Assembly (NCBI GenBank): GCA_964364855.1
Contig: CAYINU010000057.1
Coordinates: 1 to 13,396 of the forward strand
From: CAYINU01 sp964364855
GTDB lineage: Bacteria > Margulisbacteria > Marinamargulisbacteria > CAYINU01
Length of the DNA stretch: 13,396 bases
Reading direction: 5' to 3'
The position numbers were made by a program, and so were the translations under genes. Under the pieces are notes generated by a model. The model searched no databases and was not told the origin of the DNA. It worked only from the letters and a program-made list of their open reading frames with translations. Numbering within the stretch: the first letter of the stretch is position 1; the number at the start of each line of letters is the position of its first letter. Shown one piece after another: positions 5,901 to 12,391 of the stretch.

Positions 5901-8244
5901 AGGCCGGATCGTCTTCGTTGCCCGACAAGTTCGGAATAGGCGTGGTGATAACCGGCACATCATTAACCGAGTTCCACACCAGCGTTACGCTACGGGTCAC
6001 AGATAATGGGTTTGGCACATAGGTCGGGAAGACCTGGCGAGGCACCTCGTCTGTGTCGGTAAGAACCACCGTAACATTGGTCGTGCCAAACTTATGCGCA
6101 ACCGGCGTGAATAAGAACCGGTCTTGGGTCGGCGAGTAATTGAACGTCGACACAAAGGTCTGATCCACCGACGCTGTCACCACGGTCCAGATCAACTGGC
6201 TGGAATATGTCGGCTTTTGGTCCTCCATAAAGTTGTCATCTTTGTAATAAGTCAGGTTTTGGGTCGGTGTTAAAAAGAGCACCTCGTCCTCGGGTGCCGA
6301 GACAACGTCCGGATATTCGCTAGAAATAATGGGGGGATAATTGACCGGCCATACACGCACAATGACGCGCTGCCTAGAAATCAAAGCCGGTGGCGTTTGG
6401 GTATCCGCAACGTTGATCGTGATGGCCTCGTCGCCATACCAATAGCGTTCCGGAACCAAAATCAGCGGATGGCCCAAAGTCGCCGCGCCCACGCTGGCCG
6501 ACACATGCACGTTTTGGCTGACGGTATATACCAAATCGGCGTAGTCATTATCCGGATCAAAGACAAAATTATCCAAAATAATTTCATTGTTGGTCGTATT
6601 TTCGTTCATTTTGACGTTGTAAATGTAGGTATTGCCGTCTTTTTGAAATTCGCTACCCACGATAACCGCTTTCCAGACCGGCACGTCATTTACCGCCGCA
6701 ATGATCATTTCGACGTCGGTTGTCACGCTGTTCCCTGCTTGGTCATGCAAGCCCAATTGGATAAAGGCACGGTCCCCGGTTGCGGTATTGGCATGGGGCT
6801 CCAAAAACACCATCAACGTATCGTTATTTCCCGGTTCCATATAGGCCGCCTTGATGACAGGCGGGTTATCGGTATTGGGGTTGTTGGGCTCACCCGGAAT
6901 GTAATTTCTGGCAACCCATATCAAATTGTTACCTGTGGAATAGGTATCCGATTTGTGCAGGGATAGGTTATACGTAAAGTCAATATCCTCCGTACCGTGA
7001 ATTTCGGGAGGAATGGTATTAAACCCGACGATCTGAGGCGGGGTGTTGTCTACAAACACCGTATGCTCGGCATTGGTCGTCGTGTTACCCGCTTGGTCAG
7101 TTACAGTAATCCGGTAGATGTAGTACCCGGTGGCAATGTTGTCGTTGGCCTGGTTTTTACCATCCCACAGCACGGACAATGCCCCCCCACCCGCGCCGGT
7201 AATGGTGCGGATGGATACTTGTGGTCCTGGCGTGGGGACAAATTCCACAGACCAGGTAGCTGCATAGGGCGAGACAAAGGTAAATAGGACATTGGTCGTG
7301 TCTTTGATGCCAGGCGAAATAGCCGGGGAGAAGGGATCCACGCTGGTGCCAATATCGATGATGTCCGGCATCCCATCGTACACGATGGTGCTGCCCGCAT
7401 TGAAAGTGGCAACATTGCCGGCTTGATCGACCAACACCAACTGCAGATCATACGTCCCATCATGCACATACTGGCCATTAAAATCCTTGCCGTCCCAAGT
7501 GACCGCTTTGATTCCTGCCGTACTGGTCAGTTCGGTGTAAGCCCGCATCACAGTCGATCCATCCAAAATGTTTAACCGCCACTCTCGGGGGTAGCTATCC
7601 ACAACATTAAAGGTAACGCCCAACGTGTCATGCACACCCACCGACGTCGGATTGGTCGGGGAGATAATGGGGGGATAGATATTGATGGTATTGGCGACCG
7701 GATTTTCATTGTCCACCACCCAAGACTGCGGCGAGGTAAACCAAGGTCCCCACGCCAGTCCGTCTAATCCCCTGGCCAAAAACTGAACCGTGCCGGTAAC
7801 CGCTATTTCAGCCACGGAGTTCCAGGTGGCATACAGGGGTTGATTGCCCCCACCCGCCCCAAAATAAGTCACCGCGGGATTGGGATTTAGGACGGCGTTC
7901 CGGCTAACCTGAAGCTGGATTTTTCGGGAATTAAACCCGGGATCAAAATTGACTTGCACCCGCACGTTTCGGGACACAAACGTCAACGTGCCATCGGTGA
8001 CGGCTGGACTCAATACAATAGACCCAACAGTAATGGTTTCAATCCCAAAACCGCTCTGCACTGACCGGTCCGTAATAAACGAAATGCCGCCGGACGATTG
8101 TCCGACGGCTTGAAAACGTAGCTGGTAATTGCTGTTGGACGCCGGACTCCCCCCGGCATCAATGGAGTGGGTGCGAATAGCGCCAATGGCAACCCCGGTA
8201 TAACTGGCTATTAGCAAAAAGAGAGCTGCCGTTATTCTTCGCAT
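2974..8244 (-). CDS. Giant secreted modular protein with C-terminal FlgD-like / type IX-sorting-like domain
   Basis: A 1756-residue protein of unknown specific function, probably surface-exposed or released. An N-terminal signal peptide (hydrophobic core about 4-20, likely cleavage near AIGA, 19-22) precedes a short domain ending in QSGFG (63-67). Two similar Ig-like modules follow, with WDGKDFNG...LVDQAGN (250-277) and WDGKNQAND...VTDQAGN (360-387). Next come cadherin-like/tandem-repeat domains at about 515-865, with repeated VNDVPV, EDE or EDD, TPV.H.(W/F)GT and DPDGG motifs. A fibronectin-III-like region lies at about 990-1110 and further beta-rich modules continue to about 1500. The C-terminal module (about 1666-1756) has VYPNPWNP, IYTISGRLV and WDGNNDAGRPVASGVYLY, the FlgD-Ig / T9SS type A sorting-domain pattern. 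I find no cysteine anywhere. The ATG at 8244 has an AAGGTG ribosome site (8250-8255). It follows a PorV-like barrel gene by 14 bases. Adhesion or matrix function is inference; no catalytic domain was recognised. Confidence 0.88.
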   Translation of the reverse strand: MRRITAALFLLIASYTGVAIGAIRTHSIDAGGSPASNSNYQLRFQAVGQSSGGISFITDRSVQSGFGIETITVGSIVLSPAVTDGTLTFVSRNVRVQVNFDPGFNSRKIQLQVSRNAVLNPNPAVTYFGAGGGNQPLYATWNSVAEIAVTGTVQFLARGLDGLAWGPWFTSPQSWVVDNENPVANTINIYPPIISPTNPTSVGVHDTLGVTFNVVDSYPREWRLNILDGSTVMRAYTELTSTAGIKAVTWDGKDFNGQYVHDGTYDLQLVLVDQAGNVATFNAGSTIVYDGMPDIIDIGTSVDPFSPAISPGIKDTTNVLFTFVSPYAATWSVEFVPTPGPQVSIRTITGAGGGALSVLWDGKNQANDNIATGYYIYRITVTDQAGNTTTNAEHTVFVDNTPPQIVGFNTIPPEIHGTEDIDFTYNLSLHKSDTYSTGNNLIWVARNYIPGEPNNPNTDNPPVIKAAYMEPGNNDTLMVFLEPHANTATGDRAFIQLGLHDQAGNSVTTDVEMIIAAVNDVPVWKAVIVGSEFQKDGNTYIYNVKMNENTTNNEIILDNFVFDPDNDYADLVYTVSQNVHVSASVGAATLGHPLILVPERYWYGDEAITINVADTQTPPALISRQRVIVRVWPVNYPPIISSEYPDVVSAPEDEVLFLTPTQNLTYYKDDNFMEDQKPTYSSQLIWTVVTASVDQTFVSTFNYSPTQDRFLFTPVAHKFGTTNVTVVLTDTDEVPRQVFPTYVPNPLSVTRSVTLVWNSVNDVPVITTPIPNLSGNEDDPAFTLNLFNSFSDVETPVVDMTLTAAASTTNFLTIAVTQPTKVVTLTPVTHAWGTANVLFTISDPDGGSATQSIIVTLNAVNQIPTLSGISISSAFGVLGPQRKVRYSDTITITAEGYSDVGYPFEAVGDEYRPSTNLALNFVQNSPFYNYVWSVNAVPTRSVSNATSNIDVLSFNDSALQGATITFEVRPRDIFATGNIGLPVTTSFVVNAVPPTANPLSPADGTQFTTRNISLQWSVVTDTDTDLIYYRAKVWRVDTAGSPSPSISITDDDFYYDSGWLPTFNAVTSQNATFVDGFYYWTVYTANQFDNGAMDFQDSGWYRTYSVDIDEGNFGTQNVTPSDSVRVTDNVVAGNFNVFFGTKLPTASIFVEVTNQAPNGTITVMAEQVATPDGFSQWSYFAQYPLGRTRYSFYSNGIRFYLLDVENFTLTNPPTITNTNMTRDSNGIYQAISSADTFEITGTKDINTSIWYEHNGNNVMQVASSNETTFAFTITADEPSGFVTAQNPRAVASSKVTVNVQFLVGSPTASVTVTPDRVNLIENLSALSESEQQRLSHGGVHWSSLRNIASYALKLGGTTLLNGSVSANQLVDLSVTASALNEGINTLNLVLVDIAGNTGTQNVTLNRISTPPTVNISAKMINKPGRTLTLFFTFNPAAGEPTRSLTLSARVNSDAFSTTNVSTVNSTTWLYSNSNYDYDTSTFTIRAIDDLFNVYVRTYDTAALDAADWDVIADLVLSHGLLPSSVDRLYTDWVDLTSGRPQGLSALAITPESLQNAFEKPEGDLNFPEPLRRTMFRLYGKDKMGTILPDLDLTRANVQMVFAFPDSVKVEPSALVPVLWDPLQQQWGRLDVPFERVKNSRYLIVTVPQGGLWALAEYRPVATSLAQVRVYPNPWNPSDNDPNNGDETGIQFDNVMDQSDIKIYTISGRLVRHGVSSGATWIWDGNNDAGRPVASGVYLYIITNGSELKRGRITVIR
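3010..3084 (-). repeat. FlgD-like module core, copy 3 (C-terminal)
   Basis: This segment encodes residues 1721-1745, including WDGNNDAGRPVASGVYLY. The same WDG, short polar turn, GxYxYxI pattern is found near the N-terminus at residues 250-277 and 360-387. It is the most canonical copy and forms the end of the predicted sorting or anchoring domain. Confidence 0.7.
7084..7170 (-). repeat. FlgD-like module core, copy 2
   Basis: This segment encodes residues 359-387 of the giant protein: WDGKNQANDNIATGYYIYRI followed by TVTDQAGN. It aligns by eye with copy 1 just upstream in the same protein (same WDGK start, G.Y turn and V.DQAGN end), which indicates an internal domain duplication with a period of about 110 residues. 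Confidence 0.7.
7414..7500 (-). repeat. FlgD-like module core, copy 1
   Basis: This segment encodes residues 249-277 of the giant protein: WDGKDFNGQYVHDGTYDLQL followed by VLVDQAGN. It is the first of three related cores in the same protein. The match to copy 2 is at the protein level; the DNA has diverged. Confidence 0.7.
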
Positions 8245-8258
8245 CCATCACCTTGCTT

Positions 8259-9179
8259 TTAAAGCATGACTCCCACACCAATCTTGTATGCACTCATTGC
8301 AAATGACATGGGTACATAAGCCACATCCATCTGCCACCGGTCAATACGCATCCCCACACCGAAAGCCCAATGATACAGATCTGGCTCGGATGTATACCCT
8401 GCACGCACATTTAACATGGGGAGAAGCGCATACTCCAGCCCGATCCCCACGGCCATGTCATCATCTGAGGGCCAAACCACGTCAGTGCTGATCCCCAGTG
8501 GACGGTCCCATACCGTAATACGGTGATAGACACCAACGCGCCCAGTATATGCCAGTGTATCGGATTGGCTAACGTGGGTCGACGCCCGAAGGGGGATGTT
8601 GATCACCGAGGCACCCACCCGCCAATCCGGCGCAAGGTCAGCCGCCAGCCCCACATCCATTCCCCAAGCTGTCGAGCGGTTGTTGTCGAGGGTCTCTTGG
8701 TAATAACGGACCCCCACCCCACCACTAATATCATTCATACGCAAGGCATACGCCCCCAAAACGGAGCTACCCACCGCAGAGAATAGCTCTCCCGTGCCAT
8801 CCCGGTTCAACCATGTCGTCCGTGCCTGAGACCCAAAATCCACGCTGTGATAGGACAGCCCCACGACCCCCAAGGGCAAGGGCCAGGCCAGCTCAACTTT
8901 TTGCGTCTGGATTGACTCAACATAGGCCTGGGTTTGCAGCAGCAATTCGGGCGTGTCGAGCTGGGCAATACCGGCCGGATTGTATTCAAGCCCATTTAGA
9001 GAGGAATAGGCGGTAAGCGCGTATCCGAGAGATTCTGCTTTGGCCGACCCGGCGAGCTTGGAAAAATCCATGGCTTTGGTCCCCGCATATTCTGAGGCCA
9101 AGGCGGGGCTATACCCGACACCTGTGAGTGCAAGTCCGATTACCCCAATGATTGCCTTCCGACAAAAACGTGTAAACAT
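8259..9179 (-). CDS. PorV/PorQ-like outer-membrane beta-barrel protein
   Basis: A 306-residue predicted outer-membrane barrel. It has a signal peptide (basic RFCRK, hydrophobic core about 10-22, likely cleavage at ALA/SE, residues 28-29). The family signature follows: an early segment with LAGSAKAESLGYALTAYSS, then LEYNPAG (64-70), which matches the conserved NPAG motif of PorV/PorQ and related UPF0164-type proteins. The rest alternates short amphipathic strands and turns, rich in Gly/Tyr/Trp, up to a hydrophobic end (IGVGVML). The start at 9179 is chosen because it gives a clean signal peptide and has an AGAGGAAGG ribosome site just upstream (9183-9191). A longer frame from 9347 lacks both. 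PorV-type proteins shuttle type IX substrates or their C-terminal domains at the outer membrane. The next gene encodes a protein with such a C-terminal domain, so a functional pair is likely. PorV or PorQ identity is not resolved. Confidence 0.82.
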   Translation of the reverse strand: MFTRFCRKAIIGVIGLALTGVGYSPALASEYAGTKAMDFSKLAGSAKAESLGYALTAYSSLNGLEYNPAGIAQLDTPELLLQTQAYVESIQTQKVELAWPLPLGVVGLSYHSVDFGSQARTTWLNRDGTGELFSAVGSSVLGAYALRMNDISGGVGVRYYQETLDNNRSTAWGMDVGLAADLAPDWRVGASVINIPLRASTHVSQSDTLAYTGRVGVYHRITVWDRPLGISTDVVWPSDDDMAVGIGLEYALLPMLNVRAGYTSEPDLYHWAFGVGMRIDRWQMDVAYVPMSFAMSAYKIGVGVML

Positions 9180-9335
9180 AGGCCTTCCTCTAAGGTTCCC
9201 CCAGGCTACAGCCGCCCAAACGAATAGCCCATTTAAAAAGGGGAATAGTTGTCGTTTTGTGTTCACACTTTTATATCGTAAGGGTCGTGGTGATTCTTGT
9301 GTACACATGCTAGCATACGAGCAAAAGGAGTCCCA
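9180..9335. promoter_or_regulatory. Divergent intergenic regulatory region with paired dyads
   Basis: This 156-base AT-richer gap separates the envelope operon (minus) from the nucleotidyltransferase-like operon (plus) and must hold promoters for both. TGTGTACACA (9298-9307) is a perfect 10-bp palindrome. It is followed, sharing one base, by a second perfect palindrome ATGCTAGCAT (9307-9316). TGTGTTCACA (9258-9267), one base different from the first, lies exactly 40 bp upstream. Such spacing places both on the same face of the helix, as for a dimeric repressor or activator. I could not assign -35/-10 pairs with confidence; TATATC and TAGCAT are AT-rich candidates only. Confidence 0.45.
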
Positions 9336-9998
9336 ATGGAAATCCATACCAAGCCCTATAGTAAATTGGTAGAAAAACTGCTATCCGTTTACCGGGACAA
9401 GCTGGTCAGCATTTATTCGCTGGACCACCCCATGGCCAGGAAGGCCGACACCCCCGAGACTCTGCTCATAGTGGTTCAGTCTGTCACGTGTGAGGATCTA
9501 GAACAGCATCGTGAAACGCCGGGTATTGTCACCCAAGTGAAAATTTTTGAAATCAACGAACTGGCCACCGCAGCTGATGTATTTCCCATCGAGTTTCTGG
9601 AGCTCAAACGCCATCCCAGCCTGCTTTACGGAAAAGATGTTTTGCAAGATGTCCACGTCAACAGCACGCATTTGCGTCATGAATTGGAGTTTTGTTTGCG
9701 CGCTCTGGTACTCAAGTTGCGGGAGGGAGCAGTCGCTCCCAAAGCCGATTTGTCTGGGCTGGTTTTGGCGTCTTTTCCGGAGGTGTTGACCTATTTTAGC
9801 TATGTGCGCCACCTGCCCGGTCGTACCACAGCGGTGTCCGAAACGGAGACTTTGCGGGACGCGTGTCACATTTTGGAGTGCAACCCCGTGGTTTTTGAGC
9901 AAATACAGGCCGCATACGCCGGACAAAAGCTAACTCCTTATTTTGAGGGCTATCTTGCGGAGTTGACCCAGGCCATAGGCAAATTGGACACCCTGTGA
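9336..9998 (+). CDS. Nucleotidyltransferase-like protein with degenerate catalytic core
   Basis: A 220-residue soluble protein with no signal peptide or membrane segment. The N-terminal half resembles the fold of minimal nucleotidyltransferases: a helix, then VSIYSLDHPMARKADTPETL and the strand LIVV (43-46), then ATAADVFPIEFLELKRH (78-93) and a helix with LRHELEFCLRALVLKLREG (113-131). In active enzymes the equivalent stretch reads GS...DxD before the LLVV strand. Here the aspartates appear replaced (PETLLIVV), so catalysis is doubtful. No function is assigned. The ATG at 9336 has an AAAAGGAG ribosome site (9323-9330); a longer frame from 9297 has none. Its stop overlaps the start of the TPM gene by 4 bases, and it leads the plus-strand operon, so a role linked to the TPM/LemA envelope proteins is inferred. 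The family call rests on pattern only. Confidence 0.6.
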   Translation: MEIHTKPYSKLVEKLLSVYRDKLVSIYSLDHPMARKADTPETLLIVVQSVTCEDLEQHRETPGIVTQVKIFEINELATAADVFPIEFLELKRHPSLLYGKDVLQDVHVNSTHLRHELEFCLRALVLKLREGAVAPKADLSGLVLASFPEVLTYFSYVRHLPGRTTAVSETETLRDACHILECNPVVFEQIQAAYAGQKLTPYFEGYLAELTQAIGKLDTL

Positions 9999-10744
9999 AG
10001 CGCTTCCTAGCCAGCTTAGGTATTTGGGTACTGGCCACAGGCTGGGCCTGTGCATTTGTTGCGCCTCAGTCACAAGGATTTGTGACGGATGTGGCCCGCG
10101 TGCTAAATGACCAGGATAAAGCGGTCATTACGCAGCTAGCCGCGAGTTTGGAAAAACAAACCGGCATCGAAATGGCCGTGGTTACGGTGCCTGACCTGCA
10201 CGGTGAGCCTGTTGAGGATGCAGCAGTGGCGCTGTTTGAGTCCTGGGGCATCGGCAAAAAAGACCAGGACAACGGCCTACTGATCTTGCTCAGTAAAAAC
10301 GACCGCAAGATCCGTGTAGAAGTGGGATACGGGCTAGAAGGTATTTTGCCGGACGGAAAAGTCGGTCGGATCATCGATGACTACGCCCTTCCCGCCTTCC
10401 GCCAGGGCCAGTATGGCCAAGGGCTGACCAACCTGAGCCTGGCCTTGGCGGACACTCTTGCTAAAGCATATAAGGTTGAATTACCCTATCAATCGCCACA
10501 ACAACCCACACCCCAGTTGGACAAGCGGGTGGAGTGGATCATGACCGTGCTGTTGTTTGTCATTTTCTTGGGTCTGTTTGGTACTCGCGGCGGAAGACGA
10601 TTGCTCCCCTGGCTGTTACTGGGGACGTTACTTGGCGGATCGCACCGCAGGCACCACAACGATTTCGGAGGATTTGGCGGCGGGGGGTTTGGTGGATTCG
10701 GAGGGGGCATGTCCGGTGGCGGCGGTGCCGGCCGAGGATGGTAA
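9995..10744 (+). CDS. TPM-domain membrane protein (YgcG-like)
   Basis: A 249-residue exported membrane-anchored protein. A signal peptide (KRFLASLGIWVLATGWACA, cleavage likely after residue 20) is followed by a TPM domain at about 28-160. Visible family motifs include FVTDVARVLNDQDKAVI (29-45), TGIEMAVVTV (56-65), FESWGIGKKDQDNGLLILLS (81-100), the strand RKIRVEVGYGLEGILPDGKVG (104-124) and AFRQGQYGQGL (134-144). A Pro/Gln linker leads to a hydrophobic helix at about 181-197, a second hydrophobic stretch at 203-214, a His/Arg cluster and a Gly/Phe-rich tail (224-249), the usual end of YgcG-like proteins. It starts at GTG 9995, inside the GTGA overlap with the gene before, so translation is coupled. 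lemA follows after 25 bases; this pairing is common. TPM domains have been linked to phosphatase activity in plants and to membrane-complex repair, but the bacterial role is unclear. Confidence 0.88.
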   Translation: MKRFLASLGIWVLATGWACAFVAPQSQGFVTDVARVLNDQDKAVITQLAASLEKQTGIEMAVVTVPDLHGEPVEDAAVALFESWGIGKKDQDNGLLILLSKNDRKIRVEVGYGLEGILPDGKVGRIIDDYALPAFRQGQYGQGLTNLSLALADTLAKAYKVELPYQSPQQPTPQLDKRVEWIMTVLLFVIFLGLFGTRGGRRLLPWLLLGTLLGGSHRRHHNDFGGFGGGGFGGFGGGMSGGGGAGRGW

Positions 10745-10769
10745 CAACAATGAGAATGAGGAGGAAACT

Positions 10770-11348
10770 ATGAAATCAGGACCTAATTGGCTAAAAATAA
10801 TCGGAATCGGACTACTCGTAGTGGTGATCGGTGGTTTTTTCTGGTACCAGTCGACACGAAACCGGCTAATCACGTTGCAGGAATCCACCTCGTCAGCATG
10901 GGCCCAAGTGGAAACCCAGCTTCAACGCCGATACGACCTTATTCCGAACTTGGTGAATTCCGTCAAAGGATACGCCAGGCACGAAAAAAGCATTTTCGAA
11001 AATATTGCCGCCGCGAGGGCTCGTCTGGCCGGGGCCGGTACGGTATCCCAAAAAATTGCGGCGTCTAACCAAATGGAATCCGCGCTAGCCCGCCTGCTGG
11101 TAGTTGTCGAAAATTACCCCAATTTAAAAGCAGACCAAAATTTTCGCCAATTGATGGATGAATTGGCCGGTACCGAAAATCGGATCGGTGTGGCACGCAA
11201 ACGCTTCAATGATCAGGTGCAGTTGTTTAACCAAACCATTCGTCAGTTCCCGTATTATATTGTGGCGAAGCGCCTAACTCTAAAAGCCATGCCGTATTTC
11301 GAGAGCGAAAAAGCCGCACAAACCGCTCCTCAAGTTTCATTTGAATAA
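10770..11348 (+). CDS. lemA: LemA family membrane protein
   Basis: A 192-residue protein with one N-terminal transmembrane helix (about 8-25, IKIIGIGLLVVVIGGFF-like) and a helical bundle domain. Family motifs include W/QVETQLQRRYDLIPNLVN (about 44-63), a helix with HEKSIFENIAAARARL (71-86), ENYPNLKAD..F (114-125), the helix ELAGTENRIGVARKRFND (131-148) and a final FP..I.AK segment (160-167). LemA proteins are widespread envelope proteins of uncertain biochemical function that often neighbour TPM/YgcG proteins, as here. The ATG at 10770 has a GAGGAGG ribosome site (10758-10764). The frame extends upstream to 10557, but that extension reads through the TPM gene and lacks a ribosome site. The 3' end overlaps the proC start by 8 bases. 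Confidence 0.93.
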   Translation: MKSGPNWLKIIGIGLLVVVIGGFFWYQSTRNRLITLQESTSSAWAQVETQLQRRYDLIPNLVNSVKGYARHEKSIFENIAAARARLAGAGTVSQKIAASNQMESALARLLVVVENYPNLKADQNFRQLMDELAGTENRIGVARKRFNDQVQLFNQTIRQFPYYIVAKRLTLKAMPYFESEKAAQTAPQVSFE

Positions 11349-12132
11349 AGCCGTACACGTCGGTTTTGTGGGCATGGGCAAAATGGGTAGCGCCCTGGCT
11401 GCCCGTGCCCAGGCCGACATTGTGTTTACTGATATCCGACCTGATGTCACGGTCACGATTGGCGATAAAACGGTAACGGCCGTACCGATTTCCACCTTGC
11501 TGGGGGAATCGGATGTCGTCATTTTTGCAGTTAAGCCTCAGCAAATTCAAGCGGTGTTAGACACCATTTGGCACCAAGACATCTCTCGCGTGAAGCTGTG
11601 GATATCCATCCTGGCCGGCGTGCCACTGGCCAAATTTCAAGCCATATTGGGTGCAGATGTGCCGATGGTCAGGGCCATGCCCAATACCCCGGCAATGGTC
11701 GGCCAGGGTATGACGGCCTTGGCCTTTGCCACCGCCGTGACACCCCACTGGCGTGAGTGGGCAACGGGGTTTTTCTCAGGGGTGGGGAAGGTTGTTACCG
11801 TGGACGAAAAAGACCTGAATGCCGTGACCGCGCTTAGCGGGAGCGGGCCTGCCTTTTTTTACAAAATGGCCGATGCCATGGCCAAGGCAGGACAGACATT
11901 GGGGTTGTCCTATGACCAATCCTTGGCCTTGGTATCTCAGACCCTGGTGGGTGCGGGGGAAATGCTACAACACTTCGGCGATCCCACGCAGCTGGCTGAA
12001 AATGTGACGTCTCCGGGGGGGACAACTGCTGCAGGCCTGGCCCAATACGACCGTGTGGATCTGGCTCGTCAGCTACAGTCCATCGTCAAGGTTACCTATG
12101 AACGGGCGGTAGCACTGGAAAAGGAGGTATAA
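11341..12132 (+). CDS. proC: Pyrroline-5-carboxylate reductase
   Basis: The 263-residue cytoplasmic enzyme reduces pyrroline-5-carboxylate to proline with NAD(P)H, the last step of proline synthesis. The nucleotide-binding GxGxMG-type loop is GFVGMGKMG (8-16). Further family motifs are FAVKPQ (62-67), VRAMPNTPA (110-118), ALSGSGPAFFY (164-174) and the signature SPGGTTAAGL (224-233). The length is typical. The start is TTG 11341, the only in-frame choice that keeps the beta strand before the nucleotide loop. It overlaps the last 8 bases of lemA and has no clear Shine-Dalgarno, which suggests coupling to lemA translation. Its stop directly abuts the yggT ATG, and the yggT ribosome site lies within its last codons. 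Confidence 0.95.
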   Translation: MNKAVHVGFVGMGKMGSALAARAQADIVFTDIRPDVTVTIGDKTVTAVPISTLLGESDVVIFAVKPQQIQAVLDTIWHQDISRVKLWISILAGVPLAKFQAILGADVPMVRAMPNTPAMVGQGMTALAFATAVTPHWREWATGFFSGVGKVVTVDEKDLNAVTALSGSGPAFFYKMADAMAKAGQTLGLSYDQSLALVSQTLVGAGEMLQHFGDPTQLAENVTSPGGTTAAGLAQYDRVDLARQLQSIVKVTYERAVALEKEV

Positions 12133-12390
12133 ATGTCTGTATATGTGGTAATTGACCTGGTTTTCAAGATTATTTATTTCGCCATTTTGGCCCGGGTCGT
12201 GCTGTCTTGGATTCCCCATGATCGGTATCACCCCGCCGTCCAATTTATCGAACGGGCGACGGACCCTTTTTTGCGTCCGTTTCAACGGTTGATTCCGCCC
12301 GAAAAATTGGGTGGAATCGATATTTCGCCACTGATCGCCTTCATCGTCTTGTCATTTGTCGAAAAACTGATATTAACCTATCTGGTTTAA
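12133..12390 (+). CDS. yggT: YggT family integral membrane protein
   Basis: An 85-residue single-repeat YggT protein. It has two hydrophobic segments (about 5-26 and 64-84) joined by the conserved loop: RVVLSWIPHDRYHP (21-34), ATDPFLRPFQRLIPP (42-56) and GGIDISPLIAFIVL (60-73). These match the YGGT domain pattern of W.P......P......DP.L.P.R..IPP.GG.D.SP. Its biochemical function is not established; family members have been linked to osmotic shock, cell division or membrane-complex assembly in different bacteria. proC-yggT adjacency is widespread. A strong Shine-Dalgarno AAGGAGGT (12121-12128) lies within the end of proC, and the ATG directly follows the proC stop codon. Confidence 0.94.
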   Translation: MSVYVVIDLVFKIIYFAILARVVLSWIPHDRYHPAVQFIERATDPFLRPFQRLIPPEKLGGIDISPLIAFIVLSFVEKLILTYLV

Positions 12391-12391
12391 A

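Noticed and set aside
6397..6966. 189-residue plus-strand reading frame
   Set aside because: It is antisense to the giant secreted-protein gene, has no recognisable family or ribosome site, and the opposite frame is clearly coding.
7084..7500. Flagellar function for the FlgD-like modules
   Set aside because: No flagellar hook gene is nearby, the modules sit in a secreted multi-domain protein, and the fold is widely used in surface proteins.
9180..9347. Longer N-terminus for the PorV-like protein, starting at 9347
   Set aside because: It would add 56 residues ahead of a clear signal peptide, crosses the divergent regulatory region, and lacks a ribosome site; the start at 9179 has a good one.
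10557..10769. Upstream extension of lemA
   Set aside because: It runs through the TPM gene in another frame; the strong Shine-Dalgarno and the membrane helix both place the start at 10770.
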